From Candidatus Omnitrophota bacterium (GTDB taxonomy: Bacteria; Omnitrophota; Gorgyraeia; Aquiviventales; Aquiviventaceae): DNA of 59,669 bases. The stretch covers positions 1 through 59,669 of the forward strand of contig JAHFGV010000014.1 in the NCBI GenBank assembly GCA_023247255.1. Reading direction: 5' to 3'. Both the position numbers and the translations under genes were made by a program. The notes under the pieces were generated by a model that did no database searches, was not told the origin of the DNA, and worked only from the letters and a program-made list of their open reading frames with translations. Below, one piece after another: positions 43,324 to 50,938 of this stretch (positions within the stretch are counted from its first letter, which is position 1; each line of letters begins with the position of its first letter).

Positions 43324-45864
43324 ATGAAACAGGGTAAAAAAGAGAAACGGGGCAGTTCTCTTTCACGGTATGGGCGTTTCAGTACGGAGGGAACGGAATT
43401 TATTATCACAGAGCCGAATACCCCGCGGCCATGGATCAACTATTTGACCAACGAGCAGTACTGCGCCATCATTTCTCAATGTGCGGGGGGCTACAGTTTT
43501 TATAAAGACTGTCGCAGCGATCGGATTACGCGATGGGCTCCGGAGAATTGGCACTTTGACCGTCCGGGACGTTACCTGTATCTGAAAGAAGGCAAGCAGG
43601 TCTGGAGTGCCACCTATCAGCCCATGCGGGTGAAGCCTGATTATTTTCAGGCGCGGCACGGTTTGGGTTACACCACCATCGAAACGCGGTATCACGGCAT
43701 CGATTGTTCCTCGACTTTTTTTGTACCCATCCAGGATCCCTGTGAAGTATGGCTCTTCACATTGACCAATCGGACGACACGCACGCGCCGCTTGGAGCTT
43801 TTTCCATACGTGGAATGGCTCCTGGGCGATTATCATCTGGAGCTGCGGTATCGGAACATCCTCAATCTCTACAACCGGGTATGGTTCGACGAAGAACACC
43901 AGGCTATCCGGGCGAAAAAGACCGCTGCCTGGGGAGACATGGATATTCGACCTTTTCTATTCCATGCCTTTTTCGCATCCAGTCTGCCGGTTGAGGGTTA
44001 TGTGACCCTGAAGGATGCCTTTCTGGGGCGCACCAGTACGGAAGAGCGGCCCGAAATGTTGCTGGACGGTTCGTTTAAGACGGTGCCTTTATGTTCGGGG
44101 GAAGATGGGATTGCCGTCGTCCGTCACCGTCTGACTTTGAAGCCGAAACAGTCCGTGACCTTTAGCGTGGTAATGGGTCAGGCTGCTTCCGAGGATGTCC
44201 CTTTGCTGATTGAGCGTTACCGCGACCTGACGCATACGCACAAAGAACTCAAGCGCGTGCAGTTGCTCTGGCGAGAACGGATTCTTGAAAACATCCGCGT
44301 GGAGACTCCGGATCCGCAGTTCGATACGATCGTCAACGTCTGGGTGAAATACCAACTCACTATCTGCAATTTCTGGTCTCGTTCGCCATCGTACTATCAT
44401 GAGGGGGGTGGCGGTCGTGGTTATCGGGACTCCTGCCAAGATGCCGAGGGGATTTTATCCATCAATGCCGAGCATGCCAAGCAAAAGATTTTGAAGATCG
44501 CTACACTCATCCGGAAAGATGGAACCAGCGCCCCGGGTTGGTCGGATACAACCGGTCCTGCCACCTATCGTTCTAACAAAGACCATCCGGTGTGGCTAAC
44601 TGTCACAGTGGCTGCCTATATTAAAGAAACCGCAGACAAACAGATTCTCAATACCCAACTGCCGTATCTGAAAGATGCTTGGATAAAAGGCTGGGAGATC
44701 GATCCGAAGTATCCCGGAGGTGCCGGCTTCGACGGTGAAGGCAGTCTCTTTGAACACCTGTGGCGCAACCTTGATTTTACGTTTCATGACGTGGGGTCCA
44801 AAGGGTTGCCTTTGATCGGGCATGCCGACTGGAACGACGCCATTGACGCAGCCGGGATCAAGCTGCGTGGAGAGAGCGTCTGGCTTGCCCAAGCCTTGGT
44901 CCGGAGCCAGAAGATTTTGGCTGAGCTGGCGCGACTCATCGGTGAACAGGAGAAAGCCGCCGAGTTGCTTAAACGTGCGCAGACGATGTCCGATCGCGTC
45001 AACCAACAGTGCTGGGATGGAGACTGGTACGCGCGAGGCTATACCGATGCAGGAAACGTCTACGGCTGTCGGGTGAATCAGGAAGGCAAGATCTTCCTGA
45101 ACACTCAGTCTTGGGCGCTTTTGGCAGATATGGTCAGCCCGGATCGCAGGGAAAGACTGATCGATAGCGTCGTAAAGTACCTGGAGCGTCCCCACGGCTT
45201 AGCCTTGTTTTATCCTGCCTATTCCACTTGGAACCCTGAACTCGGACGTATCAGCATGTTCTCCGAAGGCACAAAAGAAAATGCCGCGGTCTTCTGCCAT
45301 GCCGCGACATTCATGGCGGTGGCTGAGTTCATGCACGGCTATGGTTCCTTAGGCTACCGGCATATGAAGGCGATCATGCCCAATGCGCAGCAGGACTACG
45401 ATCTCTACAAGACAGAGCCCTACTCCTACGCCGAATACTTGGTGGGCCCTGAAAATCCTACCCGCTACGGCGAAGGGGCTTTCACTTGGCTTACCGGGAC
45501 CGCGGGCTGGACATTCATGGCAGCTACGGAATGGCTCTTGGGCGCCCGAAGGGATTATGAAGGGCTACGGGTGGATCCCTGCCTTCCCAAACATTGGAAG
45601 CGATGCCGCATCATACGGCCTTTCCGAGGGGCAACCTATGACATCGAGATCCTCAATCCGCACGGGTTGGAACGAGCCGTTCCCAGGCTCTGGGTCGATG
45701 GTGAGTCCTTAGCCGGTAATCTGATCCGGCCTCATGGAGACGGACAGGTGCACAAAGTCCGAGTCGTTTTGGAAGACCCTAAGCCCACTCAAGGGACGAA
45801 TCGAAAATCGGGGACTGTCTCTGCATCAAAGATGCAGGAAAAAGAAGTGGTAGAAAAACGGTAG
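43324..45864 (+). CDS. GH94 glycoside phosphorylase (cellobiose/cellodextrin phosphorylase-like)
   Basis: 846 aa, close to the 800-830 usual for GH94 disaccharide phosphorylases. The N-terminal beta-sandwich (GRFSTEGTEFIITEPNTPRPWINYL) is followed by an alpha/alpha barrel. YRDSCQD (D369/D373 region) carries the catalytic acid, and GHADWNDAID (about 498-507) and EGTKENAAVF fit the active-site loops. No signal peptide is present, so it is cytoplasmic. GH94 enzymes split beta-linked disaccharides with phosphate to give a sugar-1-phosphate. Which linkage cannot be read from sequence; cellobiose, laminaribiose, cellodextrin and chitobiose types are candidates. It follows an importer and a secreted glycosidase, consistent with the last step of a beta-glucan route. 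Confidence 0.9.
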   Translation: MKQGKKEKRGSSLSRYGRFSTEGTEFIITEPNTPRPWINYLTNEQYCAIISQCAGGYSFYKDCRSDRITRWAPENWHFDRPGRYLYLKEGKQVWSATYQPMRVKPDYFQARHGLGYTTIETRYHGIDCSSTFFVPIQDPCEVWLFTLTNRTTRTRRLELFPYVEWLLGDYHLELRYRNILNLYNRVWFDEEHQAIRAKKTAAWGDMDIRPFLFHAFFASSLPVEGYVTLKDAFLGRTSTEERPEMLLDGSFKTVPLCSGEDGIAVVRHRLTLKPKQSVTFSVVMGQAASEDVPLLIERYRDLTHTHKELKRVQLLWRERILENIRVETPDPQFDTIVNVWVKYQLTICNFWSRSPSYYHEGGGGRGYRDSCQDAEGILSINAEHAKQKILKIATLIRKDGTSAPGWSDTTGPATYRSNKDHPVWLTVTVAAYIKETADKQILNTQLPYLKDAWIKGWEIDPKYPGGAGFDGEGSLFEHLWRNLDFTFHDVGSKGLPLIGHADWNDAIDAAGIKLRGESVWLAQALVRSQKILAELARLIGEQEKAAELLKRAQTMSDRVNQQCWDGDWYARGYTDAGNVYGCRVNQEGKIFLNTQSWALLADMVSPDRRERLIDSVVKYLERPHGLALFYPAYSTWNPELGRISMFSEGTKENAAVFCHAATFMAVAEFMHGYGSLGYRHMKAIMPNAQQDYDLYKTEPYSYAEYLVGPENPTRYGEGAFTWLTGTAGWTFMAATEWLLGARRDYEGLRVDPCLPKHWKRCRIIRPFRGATYDIEILNPHGLERAVPRLWVDGESLAGNLIRPHGDGQVHKVRVVLEDPKPTQGTNRKSGTVSASKMQEKEVVEKR

Positions 45865-45920
45865 GAAGGCACAGGGCCAACCCCGCATAACTTGACAAAG
45901 TGGATAACCTTAGAAAGAAT

Positions 45921-47159
45921 ATGTCCATGATTCGACGGCGAGCGCTTCGTGATCAACATCGGTTGATTGAACGGGAACAAAAGAGTTTTCAGATCCTTGA
46001 GATGATCCGGCATCGCGGGCCATTGACGCGAACCGAATTGTCTCAGGGCATTGGTTTTAATATCGTGACGGTGTCGAATTACATCAACCAGTTTATGCAA
46101 CAGGGGTTGGTTTCTGAACGGGGTTTTGACGTTTCGACAGGGGGAAGAAAGCCGGTTCTCGTTGAGTTGAACGCCAAGGCGGGATATGCGATGGGGATTG
46201 ATCTCGGACCGATGGATGTGGTAAAGACCCACACCATTGCCGTGATCACCGACCTGCGTGGGCAGATTGTCCATCGGGTGGCGAAGCTGAGGACCATGGA
46301 TCGGATGGATCGCGTTCTCCAGAGTGCCGAAGAGATCATCCGAGAGGTCATCGAGACCAGTCCGGTCGATCCCAAGAAAATTCAAGGGATCGGAATCGGG
46401 TTGCCCGGAATTATTGATGAGTATGCCGGTACCGTGCGAGACACATCGGAAGAGGGGATCCGCACCAACTATGTGGCGGCTCGAGACCATTGGGAGGAGC
46501 TTTTCAATCTTCCCGTGCTGGTGGGTAACGATGCCACTCTGGCTGGATATGGAGAGTTCCGTTTGGGGTTGGATCGGACTGTTGACAATGCGATCTATCT
46601 TTACTCGGATGTCGGTGCCAGTGTCATTCTGCATGGGTCTATCTACTGGGGCTCGGGAGGCAGTGCGGGAGAAGTGGGGGTGTCTGTTCCTTCCTCAGAC
46701 GATTACCTGAATTGGATCAAAGGGCCCTCACTGGTCAGTCCCAATGTGTGGGATCTGGGTTTGTCTGCGGTGGGTCGAAAGCTGGTTGAAGAAGGTCATA
46801 CGACTGCCATACGAGAGCTCGGTCACGGAGACCTAGATGCGATCACGGTCGAAACGATCTTTCAAGCTGCCCAGACCGGGGATTCCCTTGCCCAGGATTT
46901 GATTGAAGATGCCGCTATGCGGCTGGGGATTCGGATCGCTTATTTCATCAACTTCCTAAATCCAGACGTGGTGATCGTTGGGGGAGGAATTGAACGGGCA
47001 GGTTCTATGTTGCTGGAGCCTATCTGTCGTGCGGTCAAACGCTACGCGTATCAAGAGGCAGCCAATCATGTGGATATTTTGCCGGCGCAGTTGGGGGAGA
47101 ATGCTGCGGCGCTGGGCGCTGCCTGTTGGCTGATCCGAGAAGTATTCGTTCAATCGTAG
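45921..47159 (+). CDS. ROK-family transcriptional regulator (NagC/XylR-like)
   Basis: About 412 aa from ATG 45921; a GTG at 45900 would add 7 residues. Residues about 20-65 form a winged helix (RGPLTRTELSQGIGFNIVTVSNYI). The rest is a ROK fold with GIDLGPMDV, GIGIGLPGII, GNDATLAGYGE (D204) and VVIVGGGI. The usual ROK zinc motif with clustered cysteines is absent and the glycine loop is GPMD rather than GGT, pointing to a sugar-sensing repressor without kinase activity. It lies 56 bp after the GH94 gene on the same strand and most likely controls this carbohydrate locus. No operator was identified. Confidence 0.88.
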   Translation: MSMIRRRALRDQHRLIEREQKSFQILEMIRHRGPLTRTELSQGIGFNIVTVSNYINQFMQQGLVSERGFDVSTGGRKPVLVELNAKAGYAMGIDLGPMDVVKTHTIAVITDLRGQIVHRVAKLRTMDRMDRVLQSAEEIIREVIETSPVDPKKIQGIGIGLPGIIDEYAGTVRDTSEEGIRTNYVAARDHWEELFNLPVLVGNDATLAGYGEFRLGLDRTVDNAIYLYSDVGASVILHGSIYWGSGGSAGEVGVSVPSSDDYLNWIKGPSLVSPNVWDLGLSAVGRKLVEEGHTTAIRELGHGDLDAITVETIFQAAQTGDSLAQDLIEDAAMRLGIRIAYFINFLNPDVVIVGGGIERAGSMLLEPICRAVKRYAYQEAANHVDILPAQLGENAAALGAACWLIREVFVQS

Positions 47160-47284
47160 CCCTTAGCAGCCTGCTGAAATTTTGATTGGGGTGGATCCAT
47201 CAGGCAGACATTGGAAATATGACGGTAGCGCATGATTGTAGCTAGGGTGATACTCAGTACGAGTGCGTTGCGGTAGAGTAAGAT

Positions 47285-47562
47285 GTGGGCTTTTGCAAAA
47301 ATAGCCAACGCGTTGACCGAGGTTGTGTCATGTCCCAAGAGAAGCAATGAGGATTGTGTCATGTTTCATGAGTCATGTGTCATGAAAAAGCAGAAAATAA
47401 ACAGGCATCTCAAGCATAGCCAAAGGGGCTCTTTTGCTTTCCATGACACATGACTCATGAAACATGACACAGACGTAAGTAGTGCATTAGAACCACAATC
47501 CACTTTCTTTCTAGCCATGGGCCACTTGGCCACTAATCTCGATGCATTTTGCAAAACCTCAG
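47285..47562. mobile_element. MITE-like element, inverted copy of 278 bp
   Basis: Begins GTGGGCTTTTGCAAAAATAG and ends GCATTTTGCAAAACCTCAG, i.e. the family in reverse orientation. Flanks TAAGAT (47279-47284) and TAAGAG (47563-47568) match at 5 of 6. The bases between the ROK gene and 47279 show nothing recognisable. A further family end (TTTTGCAAAAGTCCAG, to 47729) follows after a GTGACCAGTG stretch, suggesting a second, decayed insertion. Confidence 0.75.
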
Positions 47563-47590
47563 TAAGAGTTGAGGTTTCACGAAACTGACG

Positions 47591-47676
47591 GAGTGACCAG
47601 TGATCAGTGACTAGTGACCAGTGGCACACAAGACCACGAGCGATGTTTTTTTGCTTTTCACTGATCACTGACTACG
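47591..47676. repeat. GTGACCAGTGATCAGTGACTAG repeat
   Basis: A run of (A/G)GTGA(C/T)CA(G/C)TG-type units followed by a complementary CACTGATCACTGAC arm. The same motif is translated as a linker inside both copies of the giant gene's duplicated block (about 1993-2034 and 4570-4611). Confidence 0.75.
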
Positions 47677-47734
47677 AGGAACGGGCCACTAACGTAGGGG
47701 TTCTCTCCTCTGATTTTGCAAAAGTCCAGTAAGA

Positions 47735-47778
47735 ATACAAAAGGCTCATCCTCAGTTCGGCGGATGAGCTTTTTGTAT
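47735..47778 (+). terminator. Intrinsic-terminator-like hairpin
   Basis: ATACAAAAGGCTCATCC and GGATGAGCTTTTTGTAT form a stem of about 17 bp around a short loop; the downstream arm of the GC-containing part (GGATGAGC) runs into TTTTT. It is symmetrical, so it could work for either strand. It separates the carbohydrate locus from the secretion cluster. Confidence 0.7.
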
Positions 47779-47800
47779 CTGCTTTGTGAAAGTTAGCCTA

Positions 47801-48745
47801 ATGCTGCCTCTGAATAAAAGCTCTCTGAGCACTGTTGCCATATTTTTTGTCACTGCAGTACTGGGCGTAGGCTGCGTGGTCGGTTTATTCTGGGGGCTTT
47901 CTCAGCGACAGCAATTGAGTCAGGTCGGTCAAGAACTGCGTACGAGCCGTGAACGGGTGGAAAGTCTCAAGACAGATCAGAATGACCTCACAGAGAAGTT
48001 AAAGCGCTTGCAGACAGAGCGTAACAGCCTTGAGGAACGCGTGAGTGCATTACAGGTGCAATTCACCCTCCAAGGAGCAGACGTTGAGCGATTGCGTCAG
48101 GAGCTTCAAGACTCGAACAAGCGGGTGCAACAGCTACAGTTGGAACGGGATGAGTTTCAAGCCCAATTGAGCATCTTGCGCCAGGAGAAAGATGCTGCCC
48201 AGCAGCAAGTTTTGCATCTTGCCCAACTGGAGCAGAAAAACACTGATTTGGATCGAGCGGTCATCCGATTACGCGAGCGTCTGAATTGGTTGAACCGTGA
48301 TTACGAACGACTCTCCCAGCAGCTTACTCAATCTGGATTCCAGGTTCCCATACATCCTGGCGTCATCAACATCTTGGGGCCTCCCCCTGGAAATCTTCCC
48401 ATCTCTGCCAAGCAGACATCCCCTTCCGGACTCGATCATGAAGGAGAGATAGAGACTGTTGAGTTGCCTCCGATTGTGGTCCGAAAAGATCAAGCAGAAC
48501 TAGCGGCTCCTATCCGGGGGCGTTTGTTGGAGGTAAATGCCTCAAAGCAGTTTGTCGTGATCGATAAAGGTCAACAGGATGGGGTCCGTCTGGGCATGGT
48601 TTTCGATGTCCTTCATGGAAATCAACGCATCGGACAGGTGAAAGTGGTTCGTATCCGCTTAGGCCTGTCGGCCTGTGACTTCATTCATACTTCCCCTGAC
48701 GCATTTTTCCAAGTCGGTGACGTAGCGCTCCAGAAAGGTTTCTGA
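47801..48745 (+). CDS. Membrane-anchored coiled-coil protein heading the secretion cluster
   Basis: About 314 aa from ATG 47801. An alternative GTG at 47786 sits only a few bases after the hairpin and has no room for a ribosome-binding site. One N-terminal membrane helix (about residues 9-33) is followed by a coiled coil rich in Gln/Glu/Leu heptads (about 35-185), a proline-containing linker, and a C-terminal beta domain (RGRLLEVNASKQFVVIDKGQQDGVRLGMVFDV...) that recalls the FlgT C-terminal type fold. The layout (anchor, periplasmic rod, small beta domain) suits a structural part of the secretion or pilus assembly. Its stop overlaps the GspF start (TGATG at 48743-48747). Function not known. 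Confidence 0.75.
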   Translation: MLPLNKSSLSTVAIFFVTAVLGVGCVVGLFWGLSQRQQLSQVGQELRTSRERVESLKTDQNDLTEKLKRLQTERNSLEERVSALQVQFTLQGADVERLRQELQDSNKRVQQLQLERDEFQAQLSILRQEKDAAQQQVLHLAQLEQKNTDLDRAVIRLRERLNWLNRDYERLSQQLTQSGFQVPIHPGVINILGPPPGNLPISAKQTSPSGLDHEGEIETVELPPIVVRKDQAELAAPIRGRLLEVNASKQFVVIDKGQQDGVRLGMVFDVLHGNQRIGQVKVVRIRLGLSACDFIHTSPDAFFQVGDVALQKGF

Positions 48746-49797
48746 TGGGTGTGCGTCGGGGTCGCTCAGGGCGTTCCCAACTGGTACTGAGTACACGCCA
48801 ACTGGCCACCCTCGTTAAAGCCGGCATGCCCCTTTTAAGGGCCCTGCGCACGGTGTGTGACCAGCTCGATCCAGGACCTTTGCAGTCGGTTTTCAGCTTG
48901 GTCGCGGCGGATGTCGAGTCCGGTGTGAAATTTTCTGAAGCCCTTTCCCATTATCCCCGTTGGTTTCCTCCTTTTTACGTCAATATGGTCCGTGCGGGCG
49001 AAATCGGGGGACTCTTGGACGAAATCTTGAAACGCCTGGCGGAACTTTTGGAAAAACAAGCGCGTCTGCGCGATCGGGTCCGAGGGGCCTTAATGTATCC
49101 GGCATTGGTCATGGTGGCAGCAACCGGAATCTTAATCGTCTTGATGGCCTTTGTGGTTCCTACGTTCATGGCGATGTTTGCCGAGTTGGGATCGGCCTTG
49201 CCGCTGATGACACGTATCCTCCTAACCGTATGCATGGGAGTCCGACGGTGGTGGTGGATGGTGGCTCTGGGGTTTTTTGGAATCGGGGTTCTTTTAAAAA
49301 CCTGGGTGCAGACACCCCCGGGTCGGCGTTTGGTGGACCAGATGACGCTTCGCCTGCCTGTGTTTGGCTCTCTGGTTGAACGATTGCTCATTGGCCGGTT
49401 TGCGCGGATGTTGGGAACGCTTCTGTCCAGCGGGGTTCCGATTCTAAGCGCCTTGGAAACCGTTCGTGCCACGGTGACGAATGTTGTCATTGATGAGGCG
49501 CTGCAAGATGTTGAACGGAGTCTCAAGGTGGGAGAATCCTTGGCCCGCCCCATGGAGCTGTCCGGGGTGTTTCCGCCCTTAGTGACGCGCATGGTGTCTT
49601 TAGGGGAGGAGACCGGACAGTTGGATCACATGTTGGCCCAAGTGGCCGACAGCTATGAAGAAGAGGTTGATGTGCAATTGGCTGGGTTGACGCAATTATT
49701 GGAGCCTTTGTTGATTATTTTCGTAGGGGGTGTGGTGGGATTTATTGTCATCGCCATGTTCCTTCCTCTTATGTCGCTGACCAAGCTCCTCGGATGA
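48745..49797 (+). CDS. gspF: Type II secretion inner-membrane platform protein GspF / PilC
   Basis: 350 aa with two GspF domains. The first has STRQLATLVKAGMPLLRAL and MVRAGEIGGLLDEIL; the second has FARMLGTLLSSGVPILSAL and MVSLGEETGQLDHML. Three membrane segments follow the usual layout (about residues 115-145, 165-185 and 315-345). It lacks about 50 N-terminal residues compared with typical members. GspF/PilC forms the platform that links the cytoplasmic ATPase to pseudopilus growth. Translation is coupled at both ends (TGATG and ATGA overlaps). Confidence 0.93.
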   Translation: MGVRRGRSGRSQLVLSTRQLATLVKAGMPLLRALRTVCDQLDPGPLQSVFSLVAADVESGVKFSEALSHYPRWFPPFYVNMVRAGEIGGLLDEILKRLAELLEKQARLRDRVRGALMYPALVMVAATGILIVLMAFVVPTFMAMFAELGSALPLMTRILLTVCMGVRRWWWMVALGFFGIGVLLKTWVQTPPGRRLVDQMTLRLPVFGSLVERLLIGRFARMLGTLLSSGVPILSALETVRATVTNVVIDEALQDVERSLKVGESLARPMELSGVFPPLVTRMVSLGEETGQLDHMLAQVADSYEEEVDVQLAGLTQLLEPLLIIFVGGVVGFIVIAMFLPLMSLTKLLG

Positions 49798-50288
49798 AGG
49801 GCACAGACACGGTACAAAGGATCAGGCAATTACGCAATGCGCAATGTGCGATGCGCGATGAAAAGCCGTTTAATCCGCAAGGCGAAATCCGCAATCCGAA
49901 ATATCCCTTATATTCCAAGCCAGGCTTCTCTCTCGTTGAGTTGATCATCTCGATGGGGATTCTCGCGATCGGGCTGGTCGCAGCGGTTCGGGTATTTCCC
50001 ATTGGCCTGCGGGCCTCGCGGAAGGCAGAAATGAGGAGTCGGGCAACGATGATGATCCAGAGGCGTCTGGAATCGCTGAAACTCGAAAAATGGGAGAGGC
50101 TTATCGAAGGCGAGACAACGGTAGAAGAAGACGATATGACGATGACCACTTCTATTTACACCCCTCAGATCGAAGGGTTAGTGGATCCTGGGCGATTGCG
50201 GGTGCTTGAGGTTGAAGTCCAGTGGATGCAGGCCGATCGACCACAGACGATGCGAGGCTTGACCTATATCCGACGGCCCCCCTCATGA
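49794..50288 (+). CDS. Type IV pilin-like pseudopilin (GspI/PilV-type)
   Basis: 164 aa with the prepilin signature KPGFSLVELIISMGILAIGLVAAVRV; cleavage would fall after the glycine, and the +5 glutamate is present. ATG 49794 overlaps the GspF stop (ATGA). The leader before the cleavage site is about 44 residues, far longer than the usual 6-25, because it is encoded by a hairpin-type repeat (49826-49905: RNAQCAMRDEKP...GEIRNPKYP). An alternative ATG at 49851 lies inside that repeat. The mature part is small and acidic, as in minor pseudopilins. Confidence 0.82.
   Translation: MKGTDTVQRIRQLRNAQCAMRDEKPFNPQGEIRNPKYPLYSKPGFSLVELIISMGILAIGLVAAVRVFPIGLRASRKAEMRSRATMMIQRRLESLKLEKWERLIEGETTVEEDDMTMTTSIYTPQIEGLVDPGRLRVLEVEVQWMQADRPQTMRGLTYIRRPPS
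49826..49905. repeat. CAATTACGCAATGCGCAATG-type repeat in the pseudopilin leader
   Basis: Tandem GCAAT(G/T) units followed by GCGAAATCCGCAATCCGAAAT. It resembles the AATCGACAATCG family in rhythm but differs in sequence. It is translated as the long prepilin leader. Confidence 0.6.
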
Positions 50289-50350
50289 TTTTTGATGGAC
50301 GATTTTCGATTGACGATTGAATGGACAAACCAATCGGCAATACGCGATTA
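50286..50350. repeat. GATTTTCGATTGACGATTG-type hairpin repeat at a pseudopilin start
   Basis: GGACGATTTTCGATTGACG and CAATCGGCAATACGCGATT are imperfectly complementary. The ATG at 50321 lies in the loop, so the GspJ-like start codon and leader come from the repeat. Confidence 0.7.
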
Positions 50351-50938
50351 TTCATCATGGGACTGACGCTGGTTGAGTTGTTGGTCGCCATGGCCCTGCT
50401 TGTTATGATCAGCGCTTCAAGCACCTTGATGTTTCGGGGTGTGATGCGGGCTTGGCAGACAGGTTCCTTGCGAACCGAGCGGTACCAGCAGGCGCGTCTG
50501 CTCTTTGAGCTGTTTGAACGGGAGCTCTCATCCAGCGTTGCCAGTTCCCGTTATCCGTTTATCGGCGTCGACTCCGCAGATGCATCTCCGATCAAATCCG
50601 GGAGTCGTTTTGATCAGGTATTTTTCATCGGCACATTGCCTGGGCGCACCGGATTGGTGGAACGAGGATACTGGGTGAATGAAAAAGGGCTGCTGATGTG
50701 TCATGATGAAGAACCGGCGGACGGCGATTACGCAACAGGCGTCAGCGAGCCCTGTGGCCGCGACGTGTCCGAGTTCTCTGTATCGTTCTTCGATGGTGAG
50801 GGTTGGCTACAGCGCTGGGATGGACGAGCCTCATCTGCCCAAGCCGCTCAATTGCCCAAAGCCGTGCATCTGATTGTGACCATTGGTTCTCAGCATTCTG
50901 AGCAGTTTGAGACGATCGTGTATGTTCCCACCAGCTGA
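50321..50938 (+). CDS. Pseudopilin, GspJ/PilW-type
   Basis: 205 aa. The leader MDKPIGNTRLFIMG is followed by LTLVELLVAMALLVMISASS, with the processed glycine and +5 glutamate of type IV prepilins. The globular part is consistent with GspJ (FELFERELSSSV..., a DQVFFIG strand and a long beta region). A shorter start at ATG 50358 would leave only MG before the cleavage site. The 3' end overlaps the GspK-like reading frame by a few codons. Confidence 0.83.
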   Translation: MDKPIGNTRLFIMGLTLVELLVAMALLVMISASSTLMFRGVMRAWQTGSLRTERYQQARLLFELFERELSSSVASSRYPFIGVDSADASPIKSGSRFDQVFFIGTLPGRTGLVERGYWVNEKGLLMCHDEEPADGDYATGVSEPCGRDVSEFSVSFFDGEGWLQRWDGRASSAQAAQLPKAVHLIVTIGSQHSEQFETIVYVPTS

